This document shows, in pieces, positions 6,939-8,272 of a DNA stretch of 8,272 nucleotides. Origin of the DNA: Oscillospiraceae bacterium (GTDB lineage Bacteria > Bacillota > Clostridia > Oscillospirales > Oscillospiraceae). The stretch lies in contig JAFYCQ010000229.1 of the NCBI GenBank assembly GCA_017539635.1, positions 1 through 8,272 on the forward strand, read 5' to 3'. The number at the start of each line of letters is the position of its first letter. The first letter of the stretch is position 1. The position numbers and the translations under genes are program-made. Below the pieces are notes generated by a model. The model was not told the DNA's origin. It did not search any database and saw only the letters and a list, made by a program, of their open reading frames with translations.

Positions 6939-6968
6939 AAAAAGATAGAGCGCGGAATGATCCGCGCT
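6939..6968 (-). terminator. Possible terminator of pyrBI transcription
   Basis: Read on the minus strand, the GC-rich 8-bp stem at 6968-6949 with a TCAT loop is followed by CTATC and then TTTTT (6943-6939). The stem is strong, but the T run starts about five bases after it, so it is an imperfect intrinsic terminator. It sits about 60 bp before the his -35 box and would separate pyrBI from his transcription. Confidence 0.45.
6948..6968. repeat. 21-bp palindromic direct repeat, copy 1
   Basis: The stem arms AGCGCGGA (6949-6956) and TCCGCGCT (6961-6968) are perfect complements around the loop ATGA. The 21-bp unit including the leading G recurs exactly at 7324-7344 in the same orientation. Between the two copies lie 355 bp made mostly of other hairpins. 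Confidence 0.85.
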
Positions 6969-6969
6969 G

Positions 6970-6994
6970 AGCGTGTCGGCAAAGTCGACACGCT
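6970..6994. repeat. 9-bp inverted repeat
   Basis: The arms AGCGTGTCG (6970-6978) and CGACACGCT (6986-6994) are perfect complements around a 7-nt loop. The element abuts the 21-bp repeat on one side and the 13-bp inverted repeat on the other. No T tract follows on either strand, so it is not called a terminator. Confidence 0.7.
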
Positions 6995-7029
6995 TCACAC
7001 GAGAAACGCTTCGCTGGTTTCTCGTGTGA
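6995..7029. repeat. 13-bp inverted repeat
   Basis: The arms TCACACGAGAAAC (6995-7007) and GTTTCTCGTGTGA (7017-7029) are perfect complements around a 9-nt loop GCTTCGCTG. It follows the preceding hairpin with no spacer and has no adjoining T tract. Confidence 0.75.
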
Positions 7030-7037
7030 GAAGGAAG

Positions 7038-7081
7038 CAGCCCACTGCGCGCGCTCTCTTCGTTCGCACACTGGCGGGCTG
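7038..7081. repeat. Loose long-loop inverted repeat
   Basis: CAGCCC (7038-7043) and GGGCTG (7076-7081) are complementary. The 32-base interior is GC-rich and contains shorter complementary TGCG/CGCA segments. It is the weakest large element in the array. Confidence 0.4.
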
Positions 7082-7087
7082 AGAAGT

Positions 7088-7120
7088 GTTTTTTCCGTGA
7101 TACATGCTCCCGGAAAAAAC
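7088..7120. repeat. 10-bp inverted repeat
   Basis: The arms GTTTTTTCCG (7088-7097) and CGGAAAAAAC (7111-7120) are perfect complements around a 13-nt loop. The T run is on the 5' arm and the A run on the 3' arm on both strands. This is the reverse of a bidirectional terminator, so a termination role is unlikely. Confidence 0.7.
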
Positions 7121-7133
7121 TGATTTGAACTTA

Positions 7134-7193
7134 TTTTCGCCTGTGGACGAAAACTCTGTGAGGCTTTGTCTGCAGTCGAAGAAGAAAACTGCA
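7134..7193. repeat. Two 6-bp inverted repeats
   Basis: TTTTCG/CGAAAA (7134-7139 and 7148-7153) and TGCAGT/ACTGCA (7171-7176 and 7188-7193) form two short hairpins with loops of 8 and 11 nt. Each could arise by chance. They are listed because they continue the run of neighbouring stems. Confidence 0.4.
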
Positions 7194-7201
7194 ATTAAGG
7201 A

Positions 7202-7257
7202 GGCGGGGAATTGTGAAGGGGCCGGCCGAGAGGCCCCTTCACGTCGCATCACCCGCC
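7202..7257. repeat. Nested inverted repeat, 11-bp inner and 6-bp outer stem
   Basis: The inner arms GTGAAGGGGCC (7213-7223) and GGCCCCTTCAC (7232-7242) are perfect complements around an 8-nt loop. They are enclosed by GGCGGG (7202-7207) and CCCGCC (7252-7257). This is the most GC-rich and probably the most stable structure in the spacer. No T run follows on either strand. Confidence 0.75.
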
Positions 7258-7266
7258 CGCAGGCGT

Positions 7267-7295
7267 ATTATTTGCAAGCTTTGCTTGCAAATAAT
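7267..7295. repeat. 13-bp inverted repeat with 3-nt loop
   Basis: The arms ATTATTTGCAAGC (7267-7279) and GCTTGCAAATAAT (7283-7295) are perfect complements around TTT. This tight hairpin is A/T-rich at its base and GC-rich at its tip, unlike a terminator. It lies about 60 bp downstream of the pyrI stop. Confidence 0.8.
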
Positions 7296-7323
7296 TTCGG
7301 CGCGGAGACTATGTCTGCGAGCT

Positions 7324-7345
7324 GAGCGCGGAATGATCCGCGCTC
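7324..7345. repeat. 21-bp palindromic direct repeat, copy 2
   Basis: GAGCGCGGA (7324-7332) and TCCGCGCTC (7337-7345) form a 9-bp perfect stem with loop ATGA. The first 21 bases are identical to 6948-6968. It starts 8 bp after the pyrI stop codon. On the minus strand it is followed by AGCTCGCAG rather than a T tract, so it may act as a 3'-end stem but not as a canonical intrinsic terminator. Confidence 0.85.
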
Positions 7346-7353
7346 CTCTTTAA

Positions 7354-7782
7354 CTACTTGCGGATATTTTTTCCCTCCGTCTCGCAATAGACGCAGCGGT
7401 AGATGCGCTTTTCCCTGTCGGCGAGGCGGAAAATATGGGTTATTTCCTGCTCGGTGGCAGTAATGCAGCGGGGATTTTTGCAGAATATGACGTCCGTCAG
7501 CTCCTCGGGGAGCTCCAGGTGGAGCTTCTGGATGCGCAGACCGTCTTTGATGTAGTTTACGGTGATGCCGGGGTCTATGTACCCCAAGACATCAAGGTTC
7601 ACGTTCAGATTCTTGTCTATCTTTATGATGTCCTTGCTGCCCATTTTGGCGCTTTTCACCCGCTGGATGATAGCGACGCTGCAATCCAGCTTGTCCAGCT
7701 CCAGGAGGTGATAGACTTCCAGGCTCCTTCCCGCCTGGATGTGGTCTATGACGATGCCGTTGCGAATGGAGTTTATCTTCAT
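7354..7782 (-). CDS. pyrI: Aspartate carbamoyltransferase regulatory subunit PyrI
   Basis: PyrI is the regulatory chain of class B aspartate transcarbamoylase; it binds nucleotides (CTP, UTP, ATP) and links catalytic trimers through a zinc domain. The 142 residues divide into an N-terminal allosteric domain and a C-terminal zinc domain. In the first, VIDHI (11-15) and [14 protein letters not shown] (43-56, with K54 aligning to E. coli K60) mark the nucleotide site, and K86 probably corresponds to K94. In the second, the four zinc cysteines are C101 and C106 (CKNPRC) plus C130 and C133 (CVYC). It is slightly shorter at the N terminus than E. coli PyrI (about 153 residues). Its ATG overlaps the pyrB stop as ATGA and GAGGTG lies upstream, so the two chains are translationally coupled. 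The stop is TAG at 7356-7354. Confidence 0.96.
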   Translation of the reverse strand: MKINSIRNGIVIDHIQAGRSLEVYHLLELDKLDCSVAIIQRVKSAKMGSKDIIKIDKNLNVNLDVLGYIDPGITVNYIKDGLRIQKLHLELPEELTDVIFCKNPRCITATEQEITHIFRLADREKRIYRCVYCETEGKNIRK

Positions 7783-8272
7783 TCCGCGTCACCTCGCCTT
7801 ATACCCAGCAGCATGAGCATAAGCGCCATGCGCATGTATTTGCCGTAAAGCACCTGCTTGAAGTAGCACGCCCTGGGGTCGTCGTCCACCTTTACGGATA
7901 TTTCGTTGACTCTGGGCAGGGGGTGCATGACTATCATATCCTTTTTGGCCGTCTCAAGCTTGTCCGGCGTAAGGATGTAGCTGTCCTTCAGTCTTATATA
8001 GTCTGCCTCATTAAAAAACCGCTCTCTCTGCACCCGGGTCATGTACAGCACATCCAGCTCCGGCATGACGGAGAGCAGGTCTCCCGTCTCGGAGTATGCG
8101 CAGCCGTTCTTTTCCAAAATGCCCTCCCTCACATAGTCCGGGAGCCGCAGCTCGTCGGGGGATATGAGGACGAAGCGTATGTTTTTATAACGCACCAGGG
8201 CGGATATCAGGCTGTGCACCGTTCTGCCGAAATGTAGGTCGCCGCACATGCCCCCGGTAAGCCCGTCAAAGC
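7779..8272 (-). CDS. pyrB: Aspartate carbamoyltransferase catalytic subunit PyrB (5' end outside window)
   Basis: PyrB condenses carbamoyl phosphate and aspartate to N-carbamoyl-aspartate in pyrimidine synthesis. Only the C-terminal 163 or so codons are present; the frame stays open to the window edge, with FDGLTGG preceding the methionine at 8249, so that methionine is internal. The aspartate-binding domain is recognisable: [12 protein letters not shown] (E. coli GDLKYGRTVHSL, containing R167), [12 protein letters not shown] (R229 and Q231 equivalents), and [10 protein letters not shown] (the 240s loop and HPLPR motif). The chain ends [10 protein letters not shown]. Linkage to pyrI means it belongs to the regulated class B enzymes. 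The carbamoyl phosphate domain (STRTR motif, K84) would lie outside the window. Confidence 0.95.
   Translation of the reverse strand, partial: FDGLTGGMCGDLHFGRTVHSLISALVRYKNIRFVLISPDELRLPDYVREGILEKNGCAYSETGDLLSVMPELDVLYMTRVQRERFFNEADYIRLKDSYILTPDKLETAKKDMIVMHPLPRVNEISVKVDDDPRACYFKQVLYGKYMRMALMLMLLGIRRGDAE

Larger units (their letters stand above)
6891..7345. repeat. Array of inverted repeats filling the pyrI-hisZ spacer
   Basis: The gap between pyrI and the his promoter carries no convincing gene but is packed with short perfect inverted repeats, almost end to end. Arms I could verify by eye are 6891-6896/6901-6906, 6916-6921/6937-6942, 6949-6956/6961-6968, 6970-6978/6986-6994, 6995-7007/7017-7029, 7038-7043/7076-7081, 7088-7097/7111-7120, 7134-7139/7148-7153, 7171-7176/7188-7193, 7213-7223/7232-7242 (inside 7202-7207/7252-7257), 7267-7279/7283-7295 and 7324-7332/7337-7345. 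The stems differ in sequence from one another except for the first and last large ones. The stretch could be a mosaic of palindromic intergenic repeats (REP/BIME-like), a structured 3' untranslated region of pyrBI, or a non-coding RNA. The sequence alone does not decide between these. Confidence 0.75.

Noticed and set aside
7088..7120. Bidirectional terminator from the T6/A6 hairpin
   Set aside because: The T run is on the 5' arm and the A run on the 3' arm, so neither strand places a U tract after the stem.
6874..7325. Open frames of 73-106 codons on both strands inside the spacer (6874-7194, 6995-7252, 7104-7325)
   Set aside because: They overlap each other on opposite strands and run through perfect inverted repeats. 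They have no good ribosome binding sites or recognisable protein features, and their composition follows the hairpins. I treat them as chance frames.
6948..7345. CRISPR array
   Set aside because: There are only two identical units, 355 bp apart. The intervening stems all differ, there is no regular repeat-spacer rhythm, and there are no cas genes.
8247..8249. ATG at 8249 as the start of pyrB
   Set aside because: The frame continues upstream to the window edge with conserved PyrB-like residues (DGLTGG before [10 protein letters not shown]), so this methionine is internal.

Overview
The window is an ordinary-looking biosynthetic region of a moderately GC-rich Gram-positive bacterium, most likely a Clostridia/Oscillospirales-type anaerobe. 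This assignment is an inference. It rests on the HisZ plus short-form HisG pair, the compact order hisZGDCBHAF, strong AGGAGG-type Shine-Dalgarno sites, a TTG start, and a PyrB/PyrI aspartate carbamoyltransferase pair. Every gene is on the minus strand, so transcription runs from high to low coordinates.

Region 1 (7354-8272): the 3' part of pyrB (5' end outside the window) overlaps a complete pyrI by 4 bp. They encode the catalytic and regulatory chains of aspartate transcarbamoylase, the committed step of pyrimidine synthesis. Region 2 (about 6878-7353): a non-coding stretch that is almost continuously made of different perfect inverted repeats. It includes two copies of one 21-bp palindromic unit about 375 bp apart. 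The copy at 6948-6968 may serve as a minus-strand terminator. Region 3 (6816-6877): a near-consensus housekeeping promoter (TTGACT, 17 bp, TATTAT) followed by a very short leader and the hisZ ribosome binding site. Region 4 (41-6815): eight histidine genes, hisZ-hisG-hisD-hisC-hisB-hisH-hisA-hisF. Neighbours overlap by 1 to 8 bp except for an 11-bp gap between hisH and hisA.

Together HisZ/HisG start the pathway from ATP and PRPP, HisA isomerises ProFAR, and HisH/HisF close the imidazole ring. HisB dehydrates, HisC transaminates and HisD performs the final two oxidations. Not in the window are hisI/hisE (which may follow hisF beyond the left edge) and a histidinol-phosphate phosphatase (HisB has no phosphatase domain).

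Three things merit a second look. First, hisF changes codon usage abruptly near position 563-583: 0 of 9 Val codons are GTC before the point and 20 of 20 after it, which suggests recombination or a chimeric assembly. Second, HisD has Tyr where the zinc-ligand Asp (E. coli D360) is expected. Third, the pyrI-hisZ spacer is a dense hairpin array. I see no clear new multi-gene system.
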